The position numbers and the translations under genes are program-made. The notes beneath the pieces were generated by a model that saw only the letters and a program-made list of their open reading frames with translations, was not told the DNA's origin and did no database searches. A DNA stretch of 64,000 nucleotides, taken from Nitrospira sp. (lineage in GTDB: Bacteria > Nitrospirota > Nitrospiria > Nitrospirales > Nitrospiraceae). The stretch covers positions 18,186 to 82,185 of the forward strand of contig VOPR01000011.1 in NCBI GenBank assembly GCA_009594995.1, given 5' to 3'. This document shows, piece after piece, positions 1 through 8,913 of this stretch; within the stretch, counting starts at the first letter, position 1; the number at the start of each line of letters is the position of its first letter.

Positions 1-1
1 C

Positions 2-916
2 ACAGCTAAGTTCGGCACGGTGACTAATCCGACGCAATGGGGAATCGCATCCGGAAGCGCTCGAGTGCCGACGGAGATGTTGGATACGTTTGCGTCCGGA
101 GCGGAGATGGGACCGGTTGCCACTGCACCATCCGTCACGATGGATGATGCGGCCAATGTGTGGGTCTTTGCGGGCAGCGGCCGGTACTACAGCAAATCCG
201 ACAAGACCGATACCTCGATCCAGTATTTCGTGGGTCTGAAAGACTCGGTACTGAATGCCGGATGCGACCAGTCAGCCGGCGTGACCAGCTGCATGGACAA
301 TGACCTGGTGGATGTCACCACTGCCACGGTGTGTGTGGTCGGGGTCGGCGACTGCGGACAGGCAAGTGGGACCAATCAAGTCACTGGTGTGACCGGCGCG
401 ACGACCTTTACCGGACTGATCGGGTTGGTCCAGAGCAAGGATGGATGGGTGACAAGATTGGTTGAGCCGGCCAGTCTGCCTACTCACCCGGTTGCGTATG
501 GCATTGGAGAGCGCGCGGTGAGTAGCCCCACGGTGTTCGGAGGGGTGGTATTTTTCCCCACCTTTATTCCGACCAATGATATCTGCGTCTCATCCGGGAC
601 GAGTCGACTCTGGGCGCTGTTCTACAAGACGGGAAGCGCCTATCAGGAGCCGATCATCGGAACGAGTGCCGCAGGCGCGAATCAGACGGTGAACAAATTC
701 GGTTCACTTGGTGAGGGATTAGCGTTTGGTATCGTCGTTCATATGGGATCTGGTCGAGACGGCGGTAGTCCATTCGGATTGTTGATCAACATGAGCCAAG
801 GTAATTTCGGCGGCTGCGTGACCTGTACGACAGGCGGAGGTGCGCCTGGCTCGAACATCAGTGTCCCTGTCGCCATCGATCCACGGAGTCGGTACTTCTC
901 ATGGACAAACATGTGA
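2..916 (+). CDS. PilY1-like type IV pilus assembly protein, C-terminal part (5' truncated)
   Basis: The reading frame is already open at the left edge, so only about the last 304 residues of a longer protein are present. The stretch with NVWVFAGSGRYYS followed by SDKTDTSIQYFVGLKD is typical of a C-terminal beta-propeller blade in PilY1-family pilus-tip proteins. These proteins take part in type IV pilus biogenesis, adhesion and surface sensing. Paired cysteines and a Gly/Ser/Thr-rich composition fit a secreted protein. Its stop lies inside the start region of the downstream lipoprotein gene, suggesting co-transcription. The family call comes from motif memory, and the diagnostic calcium-binding loop is not in view. 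Confidence 0.7.
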   Translation, partial: TAKFGTVTNPTQWGIASGSARVPTEMLDTFASGAEMGPVATAPSVTMDDAANVWVFAGSGRYYSKSDKTDTSIQYFVGLKDSVLNAGCDQSAGVTSCMDNDLVDVTTATVCVVGVGDCGQASGTNQVTGVTGATTFTGLIGLVQSKDGWVTRLVEPASLPTHPVAYGIGERAVSSPTVFGGVVFFPTFIPTNDICVSSGTSRLWALFYKTGSAYQEPIIGTSAAGANQTVNKFGSLGEGLAFGIVVHMGSGRDGGSPFGLLINMSQGNFGGCVTCTTGGGAPGSNISVPVAIDPRSRYFSWTNM

Positions 917-1938
917 TAGCCGGTATGTGGCGAGCCAGACACGGGAGGGTGGGAAGCCTGCGTCTTCCTGCCCTTCCTCAGGTCTCTCGCTTTGGCGTCA
1001 TCACCGTCGTTGCCGTTGCCTGCTGGGGTTGTTCGTCCTCGCCTCAAGACGGGGCGGTTGCCGTAACCAGCACGAAGAATAATCACCCTCCTACTGTTCG
1101 CCTTGTAACGATCGTGCCAGATCCCCTGATACTAGCCGGTCCGGTAACTGCGCATGTGGTGGCAGACGATCCGGAGGGCACCGAACTCACGAAGCGATTC
1201 CAATGGATCGTCAATGGCGTTCCAATGGTGGGCGCGACCGCCTCTGAGTTAGATCCGAGCTATGTGAAGCGAGGCGACCAAGTCGCCCTCGAGGTGGTCG
1301 TGTCGGATGGTCAGGCGGAGAGTGCTCCTTACCGGTCGGAACCCGTTATGGTGGCCAATACTCCCCCGCTTGTCTCCCATGTGACGGTTGAGGCCGATGC
1401 GCCCGAAAAGAGTAATCGGGTTCTTGCGAAGATTGAGGCTATTGACCCTGATCGAGATGAGATCCATTACAGCTATCGCTGGTGGCGGAACGACAAGCAG
1501 GTCAAGGAGGGCGAAGAAAACGTCCTTGATACCACCGGCTTCGGACGCAAGGATGTCGTCGTTGTCGAAGTCATTGCGCGAGATCAGGAGGCGGCCGCCG
1601 CGCCGGTCCGCTCGGCGCCGAGTGCACTGGGCAATTCCCCGCCGCTGATCGTCTCAAACCCGGCGGCGTTGACCAATCGAGAACAGTACGAGTATGTGGT
1701 CCAGGCCAAGGACGTCGACGGAGACACGGTTACGTATGGCCTAGAGACAGGCCCTCCTGGAATGACCATCGATAAAACAACAGGGCAGGTGTCCTGGAAG
1801 GTGTCACCGGGCGTGGCGGGGACTCATCGCGTCAAGGTCATGGCGGAAGACGGGCAGGGGGGGGCAGCCTGGCAGGAGTTTGAGCTCTCGATTCCCTCCA
1901 CGGCTCAGGCTCTGGCGCCACCGCCGTCTCAAGGATAG
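901..1938 (+). CDS. Putative Ig-domain lipoprotein
   Basis: A positively charged N terminus is followed by a hydrophobic stretch (about residues 31-40) and cysteines at 41 and 44, which looks like a lipoprotein signal, though the lipobox is weak. The mature part has about three beta-sandwich repeats. Two begin with PPTV/PPLV-type entries and contain DPEG/DPDRDE turns. The last (about 247-335) carries the GPPGMTIDKTTGQVSW pattern of putative-Ig (cadherin-like) domains. It probably sits on the outer membrane or in the periplasm and may work with the PilY1-like protein encoded just upstream, whose stop it overlaps by 16 bases. Translation could also start at 925. The partner is inferred. Confidence 0.7.
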   Translation: MDKHVIAGMWRARHGRVGSLRLPALPQVSRFGVITVVAVACWGCSSSPQDGAVAVTSTKNNHPPTVRLVTIVPDPLILAGPVTAHVVADDPEGTELTKRFQWIVNGVPMVGATASELDPSYVKRGDQVALEVVVSDGQAESAPYRSEPVMVANTPPLVSHVTVEADAPEKSNRVLAKIEAIDPDRDEIHYSYRWWRNDKQVKEGEENVLDTTGFGRKDVVVVEVIARDQEAAAAPVRSAPSALGNSPPLIVSNPAALTNREQYEYVVQAKDVDGDTVTYGLETGPPGMTIDKTTGQVSWKVSPGVAGTHRVKVMAEDGQGGAAWQEFELSIPSTAQALAPPPSQG

Positions 1939-2050
1939 CCTGGCCCTGCGGACTCCTAATTTCCCCCACCCTTCTTCCGATCTTGTTCCTGGCTTCCGCT
2001 GTTGGTAGAATCTCCCTATCGTCCTGGCGAAAGGAGTTTTCGACACCGGC

Positions 2051-3103
2051 GTGCGAAAGATCAAACTACGGGAAGGCACGAATACCGCGGTCCTCTTTGG
2101 TCACCACGATCGCCACCTCAAGTTGATTGAGGAAGAGTTCGGGGTGCGATGCTCGGCGCGGGGTGAAGAAGTCACGGTGGAGGGTACGCCTGAGACCGTC
2201 AAACAGGCCGAACGGGTACTCAATGAACTCGCCTCGCTGACCAATGAAGGGTACGATTTACGGTCTGACGACGTCACGCACGCATTAACTGCACTCCGAC
2301 ATAACCAGGACGCTTCCCTCAAAGAGCTACTGTTCAGCGCTTCTCCTATCGTAACCCGAAAGCGCTTCATCGTCCCCAAGACCCCGACTCAGAAGTATTA
2401 CCTCGACGCGATCGAAAAACACGACATCGTGATCGGCATCGGTCCTGCCGGTACAGGCAAGACCTATCTGGCCATGGCCATGGCGGTGAGTGCGCTGATG
2501 AAAAAGGATGTCAGCCGCATCATTCTCGCCCGACCGGCTGTGGAAGCCGGAGAAAAGCTCGGGTACCTGCCCGGTGACATGTATGCCAAGGTCAATCCTT
2601 ACCTTCGACCGCTCTACGATGCGCTGTTCGACATGATGGATATGGAACGGGCCAATCGTCTTATCGATCGGGGCGATATCGAAATTGCCCCTCTCGCATT
2701 CATGCGCGGCCGTACGCTCAACGACTCATTCGTGATTTTGGACGAAGCCCAAAACGCGACTGCGGAACAAATGAAGATGTTTCTGACCCGGCTGGGGTTT
2801 CACTCGAAAGCGGTCGTGACCGGGGACATCACGCAGATCGACCTGCCCTCTGATCGAGTCTCAGGGCTTATCGAGGTGCGGGACATTCTCCAGGATATCG
2901 CCGGAATTGAGTTTGTCTATTTTGACGAGCGGGATGTCGTGCGGCATCGTCTCGTCCAGGAAATCATCAAAGCCTACGATCGTCATTCTGTGACTCCGAC
3001 CAATCCTCGAAAGGGCGAGAGTCAGGCGAAGAGTCAGCGTTCCGATCCTAAAGCCGTTCGTCCCACACCTCCTCCCACAGACTCCTGGGGCCAATCGCAT
3101 TAA
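2051..3103 (+). CDS. phoH: PhoH-family ATPase
   Basis: A 350-residue PhoH-like protein. An N-terminal KH-like region (about 1-65) precedes a RecA-type ATPase core with Walker A GPAGTGKT at 131-138 and a Walker B followed by DEAQN. PhoH proteins are cytoplasmic NTPases linked to RNA metabolism. The gene sits immediately before ybeY, as in many bacteria, and the stop and next start overlap as TAATG. The GTG start is supported by an AAGGAG ribosome-binding site at 2030-2035. The C-terminal 35 residues are polar and low-complexity. The exact substrate in vivo is unknown for the family. Confidence 0.93.
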   Translation: MRKIKLREGTNTAVLFGHHDRHLKLIEEEFGVRCSARGEEVTVEGTPETVKQAERVLNELASLTNEGYDLRSDDVTHALTALRHNQDASLKELLFSASPIVTRKRFIVPKTPTQKYYLDAIEKHDIVIGIGPAGTGKTYLAMAMAVSALMKKDVSRIILARPAVEAGEKLGYLPGDMYAKVNPYLRPLYDALFDMMDMERANRLIDRGDIEIAPLAFMRGRTLNDSFVILDEAQNATAEQMKMFLTRLGFHSKAVVTGDITQIDLPSDRVSGLIEVRDILQDIAGIEFVYFDERDVVRHRLVQEIIKAYDRHSVTPTNPRKGESQAKSQRSDPKAVRPTPPPTDSWGQSH

Positions 3104-3573
3104 TGCCGGTTGTGATCGGCATGCGGCTTACGAGGTGGCGGGTCCGCCTCGGAGCCCTCAGGAGACTTGCCGGTCATGTTCTGCATGCTATCGGCGAAAG
3201 CGAGGCGCTCCTCAGCCTCGAAATTGTAGGCGACGACCGGATGCGTCGCTTGAATCGAACCTTTCGCCATCGTGACAAAACAACCGACGTCCTCGCGTTT
3301 GCGACGAGGGAAGGACCAGGGCCGCCCTCTGCGCTGCTGGGCGATGTTGTCATTTCCCTGCCCCAGGCCATTCGTCAAGCCCGTCGTCATCAACAAGGGA
3401 TCGATCACGAGTTGGTGGTGCTTCTGATTCACGGCATCCTGCATTTGTGCGGGTATGACCATGAGCGAAGCGAGCCGGAGGCGAAACGCATGGTCCGGCG
3501 AGAACGGGCAGTTCTCCGTGGCATCGGTCCGATCCCGCGGTTATTGGTGTCTGGCGATTCAGATCGGGTATGA
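3103..3573 (+). CDS. ybeY: Endoribonuclease YbeY
   Basis: YbeY is a zinc-dependent single-strand endoribonuclease that works in 16S rRNA maturation and ribosome quality control. The diagnostic HGxLHLxGYDH signature is present, with the three zinc histidines at about 110, 114 and 120. The family's TDVLAF-like motif is at 61-66. The 156-residue length is normal for the family. The start overlaps the phoH stop by one base, indicating translational coupling. An internal ATG at 3121 is an alternative start that would remove six residues. Confidence 0.93.
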   Translation: MPVVIGMRLTRWRVRLGALRRLAGHVLHAIGESEALLSLEIVGDDRMRRLNRTFRHRDKTTDVLAFATREGPGPPSALLGDVVISLPQAIRQARRHQQGIDHELVVLLIHGILHLCGYDHERSEPEAKRMVRRERAVLRGIGPIPRLLVSGDSDRV

Positions 3574-3631
3574 TCCAGGGCCTGACAGTCGGAGTGGACA
3601 GCGTTATCGGTAACAGGGAATGAGGTGAGCG

Positions 3632-4546
3632 GTGGGTTGGTTTCAGAAACTGAGCGAGGGGCTCTCAAAGACACGCGATGCGGTCACAGGACAACTGGAC
3701 CGGCTTCTCGGGCGTGCGGCCGACCCGGCCCTTCTGGACGAGTTAGAAGTGGCGCTGATCAGCGCGGATCTAGGCGTGCCGGTCGTGGACCGTGTCATGG
3801 AGCAACTGCGCGCACAGATGCGCGGAGGCAATTTTTCCGCTGCCGAGAAGGTGCGGGAGCTGCTGCGAAAATCCGTTTTGGACATTCTGGTTCCCGCACA
3901 ATCGGCTTCAATCGACCAACTGATCGCGCAAGGGCCGCGCCCGTTTGTCATTCTCGCCGTGGGGGTCAATGGTGTTGGCAAGACCACCACGGTGGCCAAG
4001 CTGACCCAGCGGTTTCGCCAACAAGGGAAAACGCCGCTGCTTGTCGCCGGCGACACCTTCCGGGCGGCGGCGATCGATCAACTGCAGGTGTGGGCAGATC
4101 GCACCAACGTGGACGTCATTCGCCATCGGCCCGGCGCCGATCCGGCCGCCGTGGCCTATGACGGAATTACAGCCGCAAAAGCGCGCGGGTCTGATGTGGT
4201 ACTGATCGATACGGCCGGCCGGTTGCACACCAAAACAAACTTGATGGACGAGTTGCGCAAAATCAAACGGATTGTCGCTCAGGAGTGTCCGGGCGCGCCT
4301 CACGAAGTGCTGCTGGTCTTGGATGCGACGGTCGGCCAGAACGCGATTGCTCAGGCCAGGCAGTTTCACGAGGCGGTGGGGGTGACCGGCATCGCGCTGA
4401 CCAAACTTGATGGAACGGCGCGGGGCGGCATCGTGGTGGCGATCGCCGATACCCTCAAGATCCCGGTCCGGTTGATCGGCGTCGGGGAATCCGTGGAGGA
4501 CCTGCAGGACTTCAATGCCAAGGCCTTTGTCGACGCCTTGTTCTAG
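3632..4546 (+). CDS. ftsY: Signal recognition particle receptor FtsY
   Basis: FtsY is the SRP receptor GTPase that delivers ribosome-nascent chain complexes to the SecYEG translocon at the inner membrane. The 304-residue protein has a helical N domain and a G domain: G1 GVNGVGKT at 111-118, then DTFRAAA, DTAGR and TKLDG motifs, all intact. The long acidic A domain of E. coli FtsY is absent, as in many bacteria. The start is GTG, preceded by AGGTGA at 3624-3629. The gene closes the phoH-ybeY-ftsY run. Confidence 0.95.
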   Translation: MGWFQKLSEGLSKTRDAVTGQLDRLLGRAADPALLDELEVALISADLGVPVVDRVMEQLRAQMRGGNFSAAEKVRELLRKSVLDILVPAQSASIDQLIAQGPRPFVILAVGVNGVGKTTTVAKLTQRFRQQGKTPLLVAGDTFRAAAIDQLQVWADRTNVDVIRHRPGADPAAVAYDGITAAKARGSDVVLIDTAGRLHTKTNLMDELRKIKRIVAQECPGAPHEVLLVLDATVGQNAIAQARQFHEAVGVTGIALTKLDGTARGGIVVAIADTLKIPVRLIGVGESVEDLQDFNAKAFVDALF

Positions 4547-4787
4547 CCGGCTACAGAAAAACGGTGTGATGCTTCCTACGATTTCGATACCCTGAACAGG
4601 TGGCCCACGAGCGAATATCCAGCAGCCTGCTAGGATAACCTGCCGAATCGACGGTCCGTGCCGTTGCCCTTACGCTTTCGTTCAATTTCTTCTCATCCCG
4701 CGCACCCCATGCTAGGCTGTTTCTGGTGGCGCCATTTCGTTCGGTGCCCCGGATGCGCCAGCGGCTGCACACAAGCGAGACAATACT

Positions 4788-5573
4788 ATGACGACGTTAT
4801 TGGTGATCGACGACGATCGGTTGCACTGTGACCTGTTGCAGGTGGCGCTGGCTCGTCACGGCTATCAAGTGAGCACGGCCACCAGCGGGCGTGAAGGGGT
4901 GACATTGTTTCGGCAGCTCCGTCCCGTCGTCACCTTGCTTGATCTGCGCATGCCGGAAATGGATGGCCTCGCGGTCCTCAAGGAACTTCGTACCTATGAT
5001 CCTCGCGCTGGGGTGATTATGCTCGGTGGCGGTGCCACTGAGGAGCTGGAGAATCGAGCCAGAGAGCTCCGCGTCACGGATTTTTTGCGCAAAGGGCTGT
5101 CACTGGATGTCCTCATCGGCGCGGTGCACAGGATCGCCCAGCAGGCTAGGCGGGAGGCGTCCTCCGCGCAGTCCCGCACGGCAACCGAGGTGGATCAGAC
5201 CCCGGAAGAGCGGATCTTGGTGGTGGATGACGATGTCATGGCCCGTGATCTGCTGGTGCGGTTTCTCAGCTTGCGCGGGTATCACGTTCGTGCTGCCAAA
5301 GATGGGCGCGAAGCGCTGCGCCTGATCGAGGAAATGCCGCCCGATCTGTTGATTCTCGATCTTGTGATGCCGGAGATGAACGGGGTGGAGTTGTTGCGGA
5401 CGTTGGCCGCGCGGGAGTATGCCGGCCGGACGATCATTTTAAGCGGTCATCAGAACGATCCGTTACTGGCAGACGCCTGGGCATTGGGCCCGCAAGAGGT
5501 GCTGGATAAGCCCATCGATTTGGAGCGAGCGTTGATGGCTATCCAGCTTGTGATGGTCTGCCGGGAGTGTTAA
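4788..5573 (+). CDS. Double-receiver response regulator without output domain
   Basis: Two CheY-like receiver domains (about 3-118 and 143-258) are joined by a polar linker, and there is no DNA-binding or enzymatic output domain. Phospho-acceptor aspartates are at 52 (LLDLRMPEMDG) and 191 (LDLVMPEMNG), with acidic pockets at 8-10 and 147-149. The second receiver keeps the Ser of the LSG motif and a KP motif. The first has glycines at the usual Ser/Thr position, so its switching may differ. No histidine kinase is adjacent, so its partner is unknown. It may act as a phosphorelay intermediate or through protein contacts. Confidence 0.85.
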   Translation: MTTLLVIDDDRLHCDLLQVALARHGYQVSTATSGREGVTLFRQLRPVVTLLDLRMPEMDGLAVLKELRTYDPRAGVIMLGGGATEELENRARELRVTDFLRKGLSLDVLIGAVHRIAQQARREASSAQSRTATEVDQTPEERILVVDDDVMARDLLVRFLSLRGYHVRAAKDGREALRLIEEMPPDLLILDLVMPEMNGVELLRTLAAREYAGRTIILSGHQNDPLLADAWALGPQEVLDKPIDLERALMAIQLVMVCREC

Positions 5574-5574
5574 T

Positions 5575-5605
5575 CTTCACCGTCCACCTCGGGGTGCCGG
5601 TGAAG
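5575..5605 (+). other. Stem-loop in the leader of the metallopeptidase gene
   Basis: CTTCACCG at 5575-5582 pairs perfectly with CGGTGAAG at 5598-5605, and an inner CACC/GGTG pair extends the hairpin. It lies directly between the response-regulator stop and the downstream start. There is no T-run, so it is not a classical terminator. It may influence translation of the next gene. Confidence 0.5.
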
Positions 5606-5606
5606 G

Positions 5607-7796
5607 GTGAATGGTTTGTATCGCCTCATCCGTTTTAGTCTACTTGCCAGTTGTCTTGTTCCTGCGTTTGCAGTTGCCGAGCCTGGTTCACATCCACCGA
5701 CCATTCAACATCATCAGCTGACGCTTGAGCTGCTGCCTGATTCTCATCAGCTCATTGCGACGGATCGCCTGACTCTGTCCGGTGGTGCTTCGGGCCGCGA
5801 CCTCTCGTTTTCCCTTGCTCCTACGCTGCAGGTGGACCGGATTCAGGATCTGACACACTGTCCGGATCCTTGCGAGTCTGCGCCGGAGATTGCGTTTGCC
5901 AGGGACGGGGCGGCTGGAGAGAAGGCGCCGCAGCGCGTGATCCTGAAGCAGCCTGTCGCAGGTCATGGAGACGGTGCGGTCCGCATACAGTTTTCCTACC
6001 ATGGGGTAATCGACGACCCGCCGCGAGATCCACGGCACCTCCGTTTTGTCACCCCGAGCGAGACCTCCGGCCACATTGGGCCGGAAGGCGTTTACCTCAG
6101 CAGTGAAAGCCAGTGGTATCCCGATGTGGATGATTCGCTCGCGACCTATGACCTGACGATCAAGGTGCCTGAGGGGTGGGCCGCCGTGACGCAGGGACTC
6201 GCCCAATCCGATCACGCTCGCTGGCTTGTCTCCAGCAAAAGTGAGGCACTCACGGTGGTCGCGAACCGTTTCGTGGTGAAGACTCGGGACTGGAAGGCGC
6301 AGTCCGGACAGGCGATTCAATTGGCCACCTATCTGTTTCCGGAAGAAGCGGCGCTGGCCGACGAATATCTCGACGCGTCGGCCCGATATCTCGACGCGTA
6401 TATCCCACTGCTCGGTCCCTATCCTTTTTCGCAGTTTGCGGTGGTCGAAAATTTCTTCTCGAGTGGATTGGGCATGCCCGGCTTCACGTTGCTGGGGAGC
6501 GGCGTCATCAAGCGCCATTACACGCAGCCCTATGCGCTGGGCCACGAGATTGTGCATTCCTGGATCGGCAATGGAGTGTTCAACCGGGTGAGTGACGGCA
6601 ATTGGGTGGAAGGGCTGACGACCTATCTCTCCAATTATTACTATCACGAGCTCAGTGGGGACGAGGCACAGGCGCGCGAACAACGGCGGTTGATGCTTAT
6701 GGGATATTCCGTCTATGTCCGTCCCGGCGAGGAGTATCCGGTCAGACAGTTTGCGCAAAAGCACGATGAGAAAGACAACGCCATCGGCTATCAACAAGCC
6801 GCGATGATCTTTCATGCACTCCGGCAGGAAGTGGGAGAGGCAGTGTTCTGGCGGGTGCTGAAGCAGATACCGGCGCGGTATCTGGGGGCGGTCGCCGATT
6901 GGCGTGATTTGGAGCGCACGTTTCAGGAAGCTGCCGGTCGAGACCTCCGATGGTTTTTTGCGCAGTGGGTTGAACGGGCCGGTGTCCCCAAACTTGAGCT
7001 CTCCGGATTTGACGTGCGGCCTGCCCATGGGACTTCAGGGCAAGTGAGAGCCCTTGATGCAGTCGTCCACATTACCCAAGAGGGAGCGCCCTACCGGATT
7101 CCGGTCGAGTTGGAGTTCGTGTTGAGCGAGGGCCGTACCTACCCTGTGCGTATTCAGCTAAGCGATGCTCAACAGGATGTGATCGTGCCGCTTGCGGAGC
7201 GGCCGCTGGCCGTCCGGCTGGACCCGGGGCTCCATCTGATTCGCCGAGTCGCGCGGAACGAACTGGCGCCTATGTTGAATCTGTATGTGACGGATGCGCA
7301 ACGTACGGTGGTGGTGCCTCGCACCTCCCCGCAACAGCCTGGTCCCCTTGCCGAGATCGTTCAACGGATTACCGCGCAGGAGGAGGCAAAATCCGTCGCG
7401 GCGCGCACCACAGTGCGTGAAGCGAGTGAGAGCGCAGGGCCTCTGCCGTCGGGATCGTTGCTGGTGCTGGGCGGGCCGGGGGAGAATCCGGCGGCAACAG
7501 ATGTGCTCCGCAATTGTGGCGATCATGTTCATGTGACCGATAAGGGCTTTACGGTGGAGGGACAGTCGTACGAGGGGGCCACGATGGCGCTGCTGGTGTC
7601 CTGCCGACGCCAGGACCATCCGGGCAGTGTGGTGACCTTGCTCTACGGGGTGACGCCGCAGGCGCTGGGACGTGTGGCGCGACTCTTGTTTTTTTACGGA
7701 TGGCAGAGTTATGTGGTGTTTCACGACGGAGCCGTGGTGGCACGGGGAGATTGGGAGGATAGGATGAGTGCGGAGGTGCGAATTGAAACACGTTAA
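5607..7796 (+). CDS. Secreted M1-family zinc metallopeptidase
   Basis: A signal peptide (residues 1-24, ending AFAVA) leads into an aminopeptidase N-like protein. The zinc site HEIVH at 313-317 is followed 17 residues later by the third ligand E335, and ENFFSSG at 281-287 stands in the place of the family's GxMEN segment. The protein is 729 residues long, and its last 300 residues are beta-rich with no recognised domain. Periplasmic peptide trimming is likely. The track-style GTG start has little ribosome-binding site; TTG at 5616 has AAGGG about 8 bases upstream and is a credible alternative. The downstream propeller gene overlaps its 3' end. Confidence 0.85.
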   Translation: MNGLYRLIRFSLLASCLVPAFAVAEPGSHPPTIQHHQLTLELLPDSHQLIATDRLTLSGGASGRDLSFSLAPTLQVDRIQDLTHCPDPCESAPEIAFARDGAAGEKAPQRVILKQPVAGHGDGAVRIQFSYHGVIDDPPRDPRHLRFVTPSETSGHIGPEGVYLSSESQWYPDVDDSLATYDLTIKVPEGWAAVTQGLAQSDHARWLVSSKSEALTVVANRFVVKTRDWKAQSGQAIQLATYLFPEEAALADEYLDASARYLDAYIPLLGPYPFSQFAVVENFFSSGLGMPGFTLLGSGVIKRHYTQPYALGHEIVHSWIGNGVFNRVSDGNWVEGLTTYLSNYYYHELSGDEAQAREQRRLMLMGYSVYVRPGEEYPVRQFAQKHDEKDNAIGYQQAAMIFHALRQEVGEAVFWRVLKQIPARYLGAVADWRDLERTFQEAAGRDLRWFFAQWVERAGVPKLELSGFDVRPAHGTSGQVRALDAVVHITQEGAPYRIPVELEFVLSEGRTYPVRIQLSDAQQDVIVPLAERPLAVRLDPGLHLIRRVARNELAPMLNLYVTDAQRTVVVPRTSPQQPGPLAEIVQRITAQEEAKSVAARTTVREASESAGPLPSGSLLVLGGPGENPAATDVLRNCGDHVHVTDKGFTVEGQSYEGATMALLVSCRRQDHPGSVVTLLYGVTPQALGRVARLLFFYGWQSYVVFHDGAVVARGDWEDRMSAEVRIETR

Positions 7797-8913
7797 ACGA
7801 ATGATGGTGGGAATGCTGGGGCTCGTGCTCTCCGTTGCCGTGACGGGTCCGGCGACAGCGGCCTCGAAGCCGGCAGAGACCGCGGTGAAACCTGCCGCTT
7901 CTGCAGAACGGCACCTCACCAATATCAGGCAACTGACATTCGGACGTCAGAATGCCGAAGCCTACTTTTCTTTCAGCGGGGATAAACTTATCTTCCAGTC
8001 CACGAACAATTGGATGAAAGACACGTTTGCTGCGGCCATGCATCCAGCGGACATTCCGCTGGGCTGTTATCAGATGTACGTGATGGATCTCGCGAGCGAA
8101 AAGATTCGGATGGTCAGTACCGGTTCCGGCACCACGACTTGCGGGTATTTCTTTCCCGGCGATCGGCGCGTCTTGTACTCGTCCACTCATTTGAGAGGCC
8201 CCAATTGCCCCCCGAAGCCAAAGCGGGACGGCGGCGCATACCGATGGGCGTTGGACGACTATGATTTGTTCTCCGTTCGGATCGACGGATTGGATCCGCA
8301 GCGATTGACGAACACGCCTGGGTATGATGCCGAGGCCACCGTGTCTCCAAACGGCAAGACGATTGTCTGGACCTCCATGCGCGACGGCGATTTGGATATC
8401 TACGCCATGGATCTCGACGGAACCCACCCCCGGCGATTGACTCAGGAACTCGGGTACGACGGCGGCGCATTCTTCTCACCAGACAGCAAGCGGATCGTGT
8501 ATCGTGCGCAGCATCCGGGCAATCAAGAAGAATTGGACCAATACAAAGCCCTCTTGGCCCAGAATCTGGTGGAGCCGGGCCGGCTCGAAATCTTCATCAT
8601 GAATGCCGACGGGTCGAACAAGCAGCAGGTGACCACGAACGGCGCCTCCAACTTCTCTCCCTATTTCCATCCGGATGGGCACCGGGTGATCTTTTCGTCG
8701 AACGTAGAGACCCGGAATGAAGGGGGACGGCCGGATTTTCATCTGTATCTCACCAATGAGGACGGGTCCGGTCTGGAGCGACTGACGTTCGATGGGAAGT
8801 TCAATAGCTTTCCGATGTTCTCCCCCGACGGCAAGCACCTCGTCTGGGTCTCTGATCGGTTGGCCAAAGAGCCGGGAGAGTTTAACGTGTTTCTTGCCGA
8901 CTGGGTTCCATGA
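7783..8913 (+). CDS. TolB-like beta-propeller protein, secreted
   Basis: An N-terminal signal sequence (about residues 1-26) is followed by repeated WD40-like PD40 blades. Recognisable units are VSPNGKTIVWTSMRDGDLDIYAMD, of which only the general pattern matters, plus FSPDSKRIVYRA, FHPDGHRVIFSS and FSPDGKHLVWVSD. Such propellers are periplasmic protein-protein interaction modules like TolB. The chosen TTG at 7783 has AGGTG at 7774-7778, and an ATG follows at 7801. The gene overlaps the peptidase gene upstream and shares ATGA with the PAP2 gene downstream, so the three form one unit. No Pal or Tol partner is encoded next to it. Confidence 0.83.
   Translation: MKHVKRMMVGMLGLVLSVAVTGPATAASKPAETAVKPAASAERHLTNIRQLTFGRQNAEAYFSFSGDKLIFQSTNNWMKDTFAAAMHPADIPLGCYQMYVMDLASEKIRMVSTGSGTTTCGYFFPGDRRVLYSSTHLRGPNCPPKPKRDGGAYRWALDDYDLFSVRIDGLDPQRLTNTPGYDAEATVSPNGKTIVWTSMRDGDLDIYAMDLDGTHPRRLTQELGYDGGAFFSPDSKRIVYRAQHPGNQEELDQYKALLAQNLVEPGRLEIFIMNADGSNKQQVTTNGASNFSPYFHPDGHRVIFSSNVETRNEGGRPDFHLYLTNEDGSGLERLTFDGKFNSFPMFSPDGKHLVWVSDRLAKEPGEFNVFLADWVP

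Noticed and set aside
5688..7028. A 446-codon minus-strand frame
   Set aside because: It lies wholly inside the M1 peptidase gene, which has signal peptide, zinc site and length on its side.
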